Assembly: GCF_001887595.1 (NCBI RefSeq)
Contig: NZ_CP017480.1
Location: forward strand, 4,182,001-4,246,000
DNA length: 64,000 nt
DNA from: Luteibacter rhizovicinus DSM 16549
GTDB lineage: Bacteria > Pseudomonadota > Gammaproteobacteria > Xanthomonadales > Rhodanobacteraceae
Reading direction: 5' to 3'
The notes beneath the pieces are model-generated. The model was not told the DNA's origin. It made no database searches and worked only from the letters and a program-made list of their open reading frames with translations. The position numbers and the translations under genes are program-made. Every line of letters starts with the position of its first letter. Position 1 is the stretch's first letter. Below are positions 44,027 through 51,498 of the stretch, in pieces.

Positions 44027-45054
44027 GGTATGGATTCTGGGCGCCGGTCTTCGGCGGATGGCTGCGCAATATCCGCGACGAGAACATGGAGGCCAGCTGG
44101 GAATACCTCAGCCATCTGTGTCGGCGCGCCGAAGAAATCGGCTACGACCTCACGCTCATCGCCGAGTTGAACCTCAACGACATCAAGGGCGTCACCGAGC
44201 CGGCGCTCGATGCCTGGTCGAGTGCGGCCGCGCTTGCCGCGGTGACGAAGAAGCTGGAAATCATGGTGGCCGTGCGCCCCAACTTTCATCAGCCGGCCCT
44301 CTTCGCCAAGCAGGCCGCCAACATCGATCGCATCTCGGGCGGCCGACTGGCCCTGAACGTGGTGTCGTCCTGGTGGGCCGATGAAGCCAACCAGTACGGC
44401 CTGCAGTTCGATCAACATGACGACCGTTATGCCCGCACCAGCGAATGGTTGCAGGTGGTCGACGGCCTGTGGTCGCAGACACCCTTCACCTTCACCGGCG
44501 AACGCTACCAGCTGAAAGACGCCATCTGCGAACCGAAACCGCTGTCGTCGCCGCGACCGACCATCTACGCCGGTGGCGAATCGGAGGCCGCCAAGTCGCT
44601 GATCGCCCTGCGCTGCGATGCCTATGTCATGCACGGCGACGAGCCGGAGTTCATCGCCGAGAAGATCGCGGACATGCGTGCGCGTCGCGAGCGCAATGGT
44701 TTGCCCCCCATGCAGTACGGCATGGCCGCTTATGCGATCGTCCGCGACACCGAAGAAGACGCCCAGGCCGAGGTCGAGCGCATCACCGCACTGGACACCG
44801 AGGCCCCCGGCTTCGCCAACTTCGAACAGTGGCTGTCCGGAACGCAACTCGAGCGCGAACTGAAGATCAAGGAATACTCGGTATCCAATCGCGGTCTTCG
44901 CCCGGGCCTGGTGGGAACGCCCGCGCAGGTGCGTGCACGCATCGCCGAATTCTCCGCTGCGGGACTCGACCTGCTGTTGTTGCAGATGAGCCCGCAACTG
45001 GAGGAAATGGAGCGCTTCTCGCGGCAGGTGATCCAGGTCACCAGCGATAGCTGA
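44023..45054 (+). CDS. LLM-class flavin-dependent monooxygenase (SsuD/SfnG-like)
   Basis: A 343-residue bacterial-luciferase-like enzyme. Starts MRYGFWAPVFGGWLRNI and contains AAALAAVTKKLEIMVAVRPNFHQPALFAKQAANIDRISGGRLALNVVSSWWADEANQYG, the pattern of alkanesulfonate monooxygenase SsuD and SfnG/MsuD; FMNH2- and O2-dependent C-S bond cleavage or related oxidation is likely. The reduced flavin would come from a separate NAD(P)H:FMN reductase not visible here. The start is fixed by ATGA overlap with the ATP-grasp gene. Its end overlaps the convergent TonB receptor by 17 bases. Organosulfur substrate is inference. Confidence 0.87.
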   Translation: MRYGFWAPVFGGWLRNIRDENMEASWEYLSHLCRRAEEIGYDLTLIAELNLNDIKGVTEPALDAWSSAAALAAVTKKLEIMVAVRPNFHQPALFAKQAANIDRISGGRLALNVVSSWWADEANQYGLQFDQHDDRYARTSEWLQVVDGLWSQTPFTFTGERYQLKDAICEPKPLSSPRPTIYAGGESEAAKSLIALRCDAYVMHGDEPEFIAEKIADMRARRERNGLPPMQYGMAAYAIVRDTEEDAQAEVERITALDTEAPGFANFEQWLSGTQLERELKIKEYSVSNRGLRPGLVGTPAQVRARIAEFSAAGLDLLLLQMSPQLEEMERFSRQVIQVTSDS

Positions 45055-47452
45055 CCCTCGTATACAGGTAGCGACCGCTGTACCCGAACGGCGAATAGTC
45101 CGGGTACGGCCACGTCCCGCCGACGGCACCGTCGCTACCGGCCTTGTACTTCTGCGGATAGACATTGGTCAGGTTGTCGGCGCCCGCGGTGAACGTCCAG
45201 CCGCTGACCGCATAGCTTGCCGACAGGTCGAGCAGCCAGCGTGCCGGGAACACCTGATCGAAGCCCGGATTGCTCACCGGGTCCTGGTTGACGGTGAACT
45301 GGCCGTATCGCGTCAGCGCACCGTGGAGGTTCCAGTGACCCAGCCCGTAATCGGTACCCAGGGCGATCTTGTCGCGAGGCGCGCCATCGGTGATGTAGCC
45401 CTGGGCGATGTGTCCCACGCGCACCAGCTCCAGCCCACTGGCGGCCAGTGACGGCGGATTCGGCGCCACGGACAGGATCGACGTATGGTTGCGGTTGTAC
45501 GCCGCCGTGAACTGCAGCGTACCGGCCGTGCCCAGGTCCAGGCGATAGCCGCTGCTGAAGTCCACGCCGCGCGTGCGCGTCTTCAAGGCATTGGTGAAGT
45601 AGCTGCCGCCTTGGATATTCGCGAAGCCCTGGCTCGAGAGATACGCCTGAACCTGGTCACCGACGAGGTTCTCGGAAGGCACGATCCGGTCGCCGATGGT
45701 GATCTGGTAGAGATCCAGCGAAAGGGTCCATGCGCCCGGCGCGTACACCGCGCCCAGCGTGTAGTTGTGCGACTTCTCGGCCTTCAACGGTTCCGCGCCC
45801 AACGCCTGGGCGACCGGGTTGCCGACCGCGAAGTTACGGATCTGCGTGGGCACGCCACCGATCACATTGGTCGACGTCGTCGAGTAGAACTGCTGCGGCA
45901 AGGACGGCGCGCGGAAGCCCGTGGCGGCCGTGCCACGCAGCGCAAAGCTGTCGGTAAAGTCGTAGCGCGCGGACAAGGTGCCAGACGTCGTGTTGCCGAA
46001 GTCGGTGTAATCCTCATGGCGCAGGGCCAGCGAACCGCTCAGCTTGTCGGTAATCTGGTTCTCCAGGCTCAGGTACTCGGCGATGTCGTGCCGGGTGTTC
46101 TTGCCCGCGTCACCCGGCTGGAAGCCCGGAAAGCCCTGTGAACCCGTGCCGAAATACGAGGCCGGATCGCCCGGCTCGATCTCGTACGCCTGGTGAAGAT
46201 ACTCGACGCCGAACGCCAGCGTGACCGGATTATCCAGCCAGCCGAGGGTGAGATCGCGAGCGATATCGACATCGAACGCCTTCTGCGTCGCGATCAGGCG
46301 GCCCGCGTTGAACCGGGTGGGACTGGCCGCGCCGAGATCGACGTTGAGCGTGTGAATCGGGTCGATGCTGACCCGATTGCGGCCGTAGTTGCCGCTGATA
46401 TCCCAGCGCCAACCACCCTCGGTCGTGCCACGCACACCGGCCACGACGGCGCTGTCGATCGAGCGCACGTCGTTGAGTGGCAGGTAACCATCGGGATAAA
46501 TCGAAGGCACGTTGCGCGCGCTGTTGTACGTACGGAACAGCGCGGGTGAGGTACCTTCGCGGCTACTGGTGTCGGCGAAGGCATAGAAATCGATGTTCGA
46601 CGCGAGCGCGTACTGGACGTTCAACAAAGCCTGGTGTGTCGTGATGTCCGGCTCGCCGATGCGCTGCGTCTTCTGGCCATACACGGGCGAGGTGGGATCG
46701 CGGTAGTCGCGCCCTCCCCGGTCCGTCGCATCCGCGTGCCCGTCGACCACGCTGATGCGTGCCCACCCCTTGTCACCGCCGAGCGGAACGCCCAGGCTCG
46801 CATCGCCCTGCCACTGCTTGCCGTCACCGGCGCTGTATCGGCCCGCCGTGACACTCGCCTCGTTGGTTCCCTTGCCTGCGGCGCCCTTCAGCACGATGTT
46901 GATCACGCCCGCGATGGCGTCCGAGCCGTACTGTGCCGACGCGCCGTCGCGCAGGATCTCGATGTGGTCGATGGCCGAGATCGGAATCGAGTTGAGGTCG
47001 GCAGGTGCGGAACCCCGCCCGAGCGCACCCTGCAGGTTGAGCAAGGCCCCCGTGTGCCAGCGTTTACCATTGACCAGGACCAGCGTCTCGTCGGGCGAAA
47101 GGCCGCGCAAGGCGGCCGGGCGCACGATGCCTGAGCCATCGTTACCGGGCGCACGCGGGAAATTCAGTGACGGCGCGAGACGCGACAGGACGGCGCCGAG
47201 CTGCGTATCGCCGAAGGACTGCAGATCCTGCGAGGAAACGACATCGATCGGCGAGAGGGAGCTGCTCTGGCTGCGATTGACCGAGCGGGTGCCGGTGACC
47301 ACGACGGTCTGCAACTTGGTGGCGGCACCGCTGGGGTCGCCGGGATGGCTGGGGCTACCGGCCTGTGTGTCCTGGGCGTGGGCGCCTCCGGCATATAACG
47401 CGGCAGCAATGAACAGGGACAGGGCGACGCGCGAGGGCGGGAAAGGCCGCAT
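45038..47452 (-). CDS. TonB-dependent receptor
   Basis: An 804-residue outer-membrane receptor. Signal peptide (cleavage after GAHA, about 27), TonB-box-like LQTVVVTGTR (about 48-57), plug at about 60-200 (DVVSSQDLQSFGDTQLGAVLSRLAPSLNF, RPAALRGLSPDETLVLVNGKRWHTGALLN, IEILRDGASAQYGSDAIAGVINIVLK), then a 22-strand barrel ending LYTRVSYRW with aromatic terminus. The plug resembles the colicin I/vitamin-type or oligomer receptors rather than siderophore ones. GAAGGAA precedes the ATG. Its upstream gap holds two palindromes. It is convergent with the flavin monooxygenase, so a link to that operon is possible. Confidence 0.9.
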   Translation of the reverse strand: MRPFPPSRVALSLFIAAALYAGGAHAQDTQAGSPSHPGDPSGAATKLQTVVVTGTRSVNRSQSSSLSPIDVVSSQDLQSFGDTQLGAVLSRLAPSLNFPRAPGNDGSGIVRPAALRGLSPDETLVLVNGKRWHTGALLNLQGALGRGSAPADLNSIPISAIDHIEILRDGASAQYGSDAIAGVINIVLKGAAGKGTNEASVTAGRYSAGDGKQWQGDASLGVPLGGDKGWARISVVDGHADATDRGGRDYRDPTSPVYGQKTQRIGEPDITTHQALLNVQYALASNIDFYAFADTSSREGTSPALFRTYNSARNVPSIYPDGYLPLNDVRSIDSAVVAGVRGTTEGGWRWDISGNYGRNRVSIDPIHTLNVDLGAASPTRFNAGRLIATQKAFDVDIARDLTLGWLDNPVTLAFGVEYLHQAYEIEPGDPASYFGTGSQGFPGFQPGDAGKNTRHDIAEYLSLENQITDKLSGSLALRHEDYTDFGNTTSGTLSARYDFTDSFALRGTAATGFRAPSLPQQFYSTTSTNVIGGVPTQIRNFAVGNPVAQALGAEPLKAEKSHNYTLGAVYAPGAWTLSLDLYQITIGDRIVPSENLVGDQVQAYLSSQGFANIQGGSYFTNALKTRTRGVDFSSGYRLDLGTAGTLQFTAAYNRNHTSILSVAPNPPSLAASGLELVRVGHIAQGYITDGAPRDKIALGTDYGLGHWNLHGALTRYGQFTVNQDPVSNPGFDQVFPARWLLDLSASYAVSGWTFTAGADNLTNVYPQKYKAGSDGAVGGTWPYPDYSPFGYSGRYLYTRVSYRW

Positions 47453-47476
47453 GGGGAGTTCCTTCGTTTTCAGGCA

Positions 47477-47488
47477 ACGTCATGACGT
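47477..47488. promoter_or_regulatory. 12-bp palindrome in TonB-receptor leader
   Basis: ACGTCATGACGT, perfect, 25 bases upstream of the receptor ATG (47452). Short enough to occur by chance in a GC-rich genome; reported for its position. Confidence 0.3.
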
Positions 47489-47692
47489 CGCGGCAGGCAG
47501 CCGCGTGTGACGTGGGATCAGGGCAAGCGAACCGCCAGGGTGACGGCAGGGCTCAGCGCCTCAGCGCTGGCGGATCAGGCAGTACGGCGACAACAACACG
47601 CAGCGATCGACGTAGCGACGGCTGTGGAATGCGTGTTGGTGAGCTGCTGCGGGATCAAAAGGGTGTTGCCTCGCGATGTGTCCAGGGGGACG

Positions 47693-47708
47693 GGACGTTT
47701 AGATGTCC
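47693..47708. promoter_or_regulatory. 16-bp imperfect palindrome, met-box-like
   Basis: GGACGTTTAGATGTCC: arms pair at 12 of 16 positions. Read on the receptor strand it is GGACATCT+AAACGTCC, two adjacent 8-mers each two bases from the MetJ met-box AGACGTCT. It lies 240 bases before the receptor ATG and 37 bases after the acyltransferase stop, in a 293-base gap with no gene. MetJ has not been shown in this organism group, so this is a shape match only. Confidence 0.35.
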
Positions 47709-47745
47709 GAACCTCGTCACATGCTGCTGGACGAAGTTACGAATG

Positions 47746-48855
47746 TCAAATACCTGCCGGGACCCGCCCAGGGGCGATTCTTGAGGCACGCCTGCCAAGG
47801 GCATTGGCGGGTAATTCGACGTAGACATGCACAAGACAGGCGACAAGAATTGCCAGACCGACGCACGCGAGGGAAGCAAGGGAGTAGGACATACCACGGT
47901 CGATCAGTATCGGCATGGTCACGTACCCGATCATCGAATGCACCAGGTAGAGCGGGAAGCTTATGTCCGCGAGGAAATCGAGGATCCGGTTCTTCCTGAA
48001 GGTGTCCCTGAGCCGATAACACAGCGCGAACAGAACGAGGGCGTACGTGTAATTTTTCACCAGCGGCCCGAACACCTGCGCCTCGTGCATGGCGCCGATC
48101 GCCGCGAACAGAACGAAGATGAGCGTGCCATAGCCAAAGGCTGAACGTGCGTCGAGTTCATCGTAGAGCACGTAGTAGAAAAGGCAGCCCAGGAACATGA
48201 AGCTCATGTACTTCATGTCGGAGACCAGGTACGCGATAAACGAATCCGGAGAGGCGCCATGCGTCGTCAGGTATGTGGCAACGCAACACATGGTGAGCAG
48301 CCCGATGGAAAGCCGGACTACCTGCCGTGCGTCCTTCCCGATCAGTACGATCAGTGCGAACACGACATAGAACTTCACTTCCACCGCCAGCGACCAGCAG
48401 ACGAAATCCAGCGACGGTATGCCGGCTGCTCTGTGTAGCAGCAGAAGGTTGCTCGCCACGTAAGACACGCTCACCCGGTCGGACAACGGCGTCGACCAAT
48501 ACCAGGCGCTCACGCCGTACATGGCCAGGCTGATCAGCAGGCAGAACCAGTACACCGGATAGATGCGGAAGAAGCGGCGTATCAGGAACTGCCCTGTCGA
48601 AAGCTGCCGAAGGCTGATCGGGATGACGAAGCCGCTGATGAGGAAGAACACGCCGACGCCGAAAGCGCCGTAGAGAAAACCACCTGCCCCCGGCGCAAGC
48701 ACGTGCCGCGTATATTCCGGCTGCACCGGCACGAAGCTCGCCGGTACGCCGACGATCGCCCGCACCACAGGCGAGAAGAAGATTCCCCAGTAGTGATTCA
48801 CCACGACCGACAACGCCGCCAAGGCACGGAGTTGGTGAGCAAAAACAAGCTTCAT
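47746..48855 (-). CDS. Acyltransferase 3 family membrane protein
   Basis: A 369-residue protein with about ten membrane helices. Opening FAHQLRALAALSVVVNHYWG, with the His of the H/RxxxH active site, then GVGVFFLISGFVIPISLRQL and RRFFRIYPVYWFCLLISL, the conserved features of AT3 proteins (OafA/ExoZ type). It O-acetylates or otherwise acylates a cell-surface glycan using a cytoplasmic acyl donor. Start at 48855 has AGGGGC nearby; the longer frame is REP DNA. A REP core ends 10 bases before the ATG. No glycan cluster is adjacent. Confidence 0.87.
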   Translation of the reverse strand: MKLVFAHQLRALAALSVVVNHYWGIFFSPVVRAIVGVPASFVPVQPEYTRHVLAPGAGGFLYGAFGVGVFFLISGFVIPISLRQLSTGQFLIRRFFRIYPVYWFCLLISLAMYGVSAWYWSTPLSDRVSVSYVASNLLLLHRAAGIPSLDFVCWSLAVEVKFYVVFALIVLIGKDARQVVRLSIGLLTMCCVATYLTTHGASPDSFIAYLVSDMKYMSFMFLGCLFYYVLYDELDARSAFGYGTLIFVLFAAIGAMHEAQVFGPLVKNYTYALVLFALCYRLRDTFRKNRILDFLADISFPLYLVHSMIGYVTMPILIDRGMSYSLASLACVGLAILVACLVHVYVELPANALGRRASRIAPGRVPAGI

Positions 48856-48864
48856 ACCTGCCCC

Positions 48865-48990
48865 TGTGGGAGCCGATTCATCGGCGATCGGGTGCTCGCG
48901 ATAACCTGCCCCCTGTGGGAGCCGATTCATCGGCGATCGGGTGCTCGCGATGAACTGGCCCGCTGCCGCGGGATCGCCGGTAAAACCGGC
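48865..48990. repeat. Tandem REP cores upstream of acyltransferase
   Basis: Two direct copies of the ATTCATCGG core (48865-48888, 48914-48937), 49 bases apart with shared flanks (CGGGTGCTCGCGAT), then a GC-rich inverted segment with CCGGTAAAACCGG (48978-48990). It covers the leader of the acyltransferase gene, with the first REP only 10 bases from its ATG. Confidence 0.85.
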
Positions 48991-49037
48991 TCATACCGGG
49001 GTGCGTGCCCTTGGGGGGCTAAAAGGTTGTCGACCTC

Positions 49038-50603
49038 TCAGCCAACCTGCGCGCGCTCCAGCTGTGTTACGAAGGCAAGCGCCTGCTGCAGCTCGCCGTA
49101 GCCCACCGGCTTGACCAGGTGGTAGTCGAAGCCCGCCCGGGCGGTCGCCGCCTTGTCGGCTTCCTGGCCCCAGCCGGTCTGCGCAATGATCGGCAGGAAC
49201 CTGAGACCCGGGTCCTCACGGAATGCCCGGCACACCGCGTAGCCGTCGATCGTGGGCATGCCGATATCCAGCAGGACCACATCCGGCTCGAAGTCGCGAG
49301 CGGCATCGAGGGCCGTCCGTCCGTCGAGCACCAGGCGATGCATGTGGCCCATGTCGCTCAACAGCCAGCCGATGGTTTCGGCGATATCCGCGTTGTCGTC
49401 GATAACGAGGATGCGCAGCGCCTGTCCATTCGGGGCGACGGCGCCGGCCGTGCGCGACGACACCTCATCGTCATGAGCGACCAGAAGCGGAAGGCGCACG
49501 GTAAACGTGCTGCCCAGGTTTTCGCCATCGCTGCTCACGGCGATCGATCCCTCGTGCATCGACACGAGCTGCTTCACCAGGGCGAGGCCGATGCCGAGAC
49601 CACCCTGGGAGCGCGTCAGATGCTCACCGACCTGGGTGAAGAGCTCGAAGATGTTCGACTGCATCGATAGCGGTATGCCCATGCCGTTATCCGACACGGC
49701 AATGACCACGTCCTGCTCGTCGCGATACGCGTTGAGAGTGAGGGTGCCGCCCGATGGCGTGTACTTGGCCGCATTGTTGAGGAGGTTTCCCACGACCTGG
49801 GTCAAGCGGGTCTTGTCGCCGCTGACCCACAGGGCATGCGGCGCCACCGTGACGCGCAGCGTATGGTTGCCGCCTTCGACGAAGGGCTGGCTGGCCTCGA
49901 GCGCCGCCTGGACGATGTCGGCAATCTCGACTTTCTCGCGCTTGAGCACGACCTTGCCCTGGCTGACTCGCGACACATCGAGCAGGTCGTCCACCAGGCG
50001 CACCAGGTGGACCAGCTGACGGTCCATGACGCCGTGGATCTGCGTCGTTCGCTCGGGTGTGGGCTGGCCCCTGAGCACGTCCAGCCCCATGCGCAACGGC
50101 GTAAGCGGGTTGCGTAGTTCGTGGGCAAGAATGGCCAGGAACTGGTCCTTGTAGCGATCCGACCGGGTGAGCGTCTCGGCGTAGGCTTCGAGTTCGTCGC
50201 GCTGCGCCGCGATCTGCTGCTTCTGGCGATGCAGGTCGAAGAACACCTTCGTCTTGCTGCGCAGGATGTCCCACTCGACCGGCTTCTGGATGAAGTCGAC
50301 CGCGCCGGCCTCATAGCCCCGGAACTTCCGGTGGTTATCGGTATTGCTCGCGGTCAGGAAGATGATCGGCACGTTGCGCGTGCGCTCGTTGCCACGCATG
50401 AGTTCGGCCAGCTCGAAGCCGTCCATGCCGGGCATCTGCACATCGAGCAGCCCCAATGCCACGTCGTGCACGAGCAGGAGCTCGAGGGCTTCTTCTCCCG
50501 AACGTGCCTTGAGCAAGACCAGGTCGTCGCGACGCAACAGTGCCTCGAGCGCAACGAGGTTGTCTTCGAGGTCGTCCACGAGAAGAAAATGTACCGGGCT
50601 CAT
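49038..50603 (-). CDS. Response regulator-histidine kinase-response regulator hybrid
   Basis: A 521-residue cytoplasmic protein: N-terminal receiver (FLLVDDLEDN, Asp54 in GLLDVQMPG) to about 120; coiled coil; HisKA with His161 in FLAILAHELRNPLTPLRMG; ATPase with GNLLNNAAKYTPSGG and GGLGIGLALVKQLV; C-terminal receiver from about 398 (LRILVIDDNADIAE, Asp in VVLLDIGMPTIDGY). No membrane segment. It is likely to receive phosphate from the big hybrid kinase upstream. ATG 50603 has AAGGA 10 bases before it. It follows cheR after 37 bases. Confidence 0.9.
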   Translation of the reverse strand: MSPVHFLLVDDLEDNLVALEALLRRDDLVLLKARSGEEALELLLVHDVALGLLDVQMPGMDGFELAELMRGNERTRNVPIIFLTASNTDNHRKFRGYEAGAVDFIQKPVEWDILRSKTKVFFDLHRQKQQIAAQRDELEAYAETLTRSDRYKDQFLAILAHELRNPLTPLRMGLDVLRGQPTPERTTQIHGVMDRQLVHLVRLVDDLLDVSRVSQGKVVLKREKVEIADIVQAALEASQPFVEGGNHTLRVTVAPHALWVSGDKTRLTQVVGNLLNNAAKYTPSGGTLTLNAYRDEQDVVIAVSDNGMGIPLSMQSNIFELFTQVGEHLTRSQGGLGIGLALVKQLVSMHEGSIAVSSDGENLGSTFTVRLPLLVAHDDEVSSRTAGAVAPNGQALRILVIDDNADIAETIGWLLSDMGHMHRLVLDGRTALDAARDFEPDVVLLDIGMPTIDGYAVCRAFREDPGLRFLPIIAQTGWGQEADKAATARAGFDYHLVKPVGYGELQQALAFVTQLERAQVG

Positions 50604-50640
50604 GGTGGCCGCGTCCTTACCGATGATGGGAGAAACCACG

Positions 50641-51498
50641 TCAATGGTCCTGCTTCTGGTAGATCCGTTCCTCGAGGACAAAGTCCTGGAACGCATCGGC
50701 ATGGGCGGAGAAGCGCAGACTTTCCTTCGAGCCGAGGCCGAGGAATCCCTTGCGTATGAGCGAATCGCTGAAAAGCCCGATGGTGCGGTCCTGCAGCGAG
50801 TTGTCGAAATAGATCAGCACGTTGCGGCAGGAAATCAGGTGCATCTCGCCGAACACCGCATCGGTCACCAGGCTGTGGTCGGCGAATACCACCCGCTCCC
50901 GCAGCGAACGATCGAACGAGGCCTTGCCGTAAGCCGCCGTGTAGTAATCCGACAACGAGGACCGGCCGCCGGACTGTTGATGGTTTTCCGTGAAGCCACG
51001 GATGCGATCGAGGTTGTACACCCCGGCGGATGCCGCCTCGAGTGCCCCGGCGTTGATATCCGTCGCGTAGAACATGGTCCGTTGCTCCAGGCCTTCCTCA
51101 CGAAACAGAATCGCCAGCGAGTAGAACTCCTCACCGCTGCTACAACCCGCGACCCACACCTTCAGCGACGGATAGGTGCGCAGGTGCGGCACGACATGCT
51201 CGCGCAAGGCACGGAAGTAGGATGGGTCGCGGAACATCTCACTGACCTGGACGGTCAGGTAGCTCACGACCTGGGGGCCAATGGACGGATCGTGCAGGAG
51301 CGCTTCCAGCATGGCCGACAGCGTGCGATAGCCAAGCTTGTCGCGCAATTGCCGCAGACGCCGGGTGACCGACGCCCGCGAATAGCCGCGGAAATCGTAG
51401 TGGAAGCGCTGGAACAGCGCCTGCAGGATCAGCTCGATCTCGATCGCCTCGAGACGATCGGCCGCGCTGTCTTCCATCGTCGTCACTGCGCGAGCCAT
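50641..51498 (-). CDS. CheR-type methyltransferase
   Basis: A 285-residue protein (or 278 from a second start at 51477). N-terminal helical domain about 20-80 (LQALFQRFHYDFRGYSRASVTRRLRQLRDKLG), then the SAM-binding domain with VWVAGCSSGEEFYSLAILFRE (AdoMet motif I), FYATDINAGALEAASAGVYNL and HLISCRNVLIYFDN. It would methylate Glu side chains of a receptor. There is no CheB and no chemoreceptor nearby; GCSSGEE and SCRNVLIYF are intact. Overlaps the big kinase gene by 16 bases if started at 51498, and does not overlap if started at 51477. Confidence 0.87.
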   Translation of the reverse strand: MARAVTTMEDSAADRLEAIEIELILQALFQRFHYDFRGYSRASVTRRLRQLRDKLGYRTLSAMLEALLHDPSIGPQVVSYLTVQVSEMFRDPSYFRALREHVVPHLRTYPSLKVWVAGCSSGEEFYSLAILFREEGLEQRTMFYATDINAGALEAASAGVYNLDRIRGFTENHQQSGGRSSLSDYYTAAYGKASFDRSLRERVVFADHSLVTDAVFGEMHLISCRNVLIYFDNSLQDRTIGLFSDSLIRKGFLGLGSKESLRFSAHADAFQDFVLEERIYQKQDH

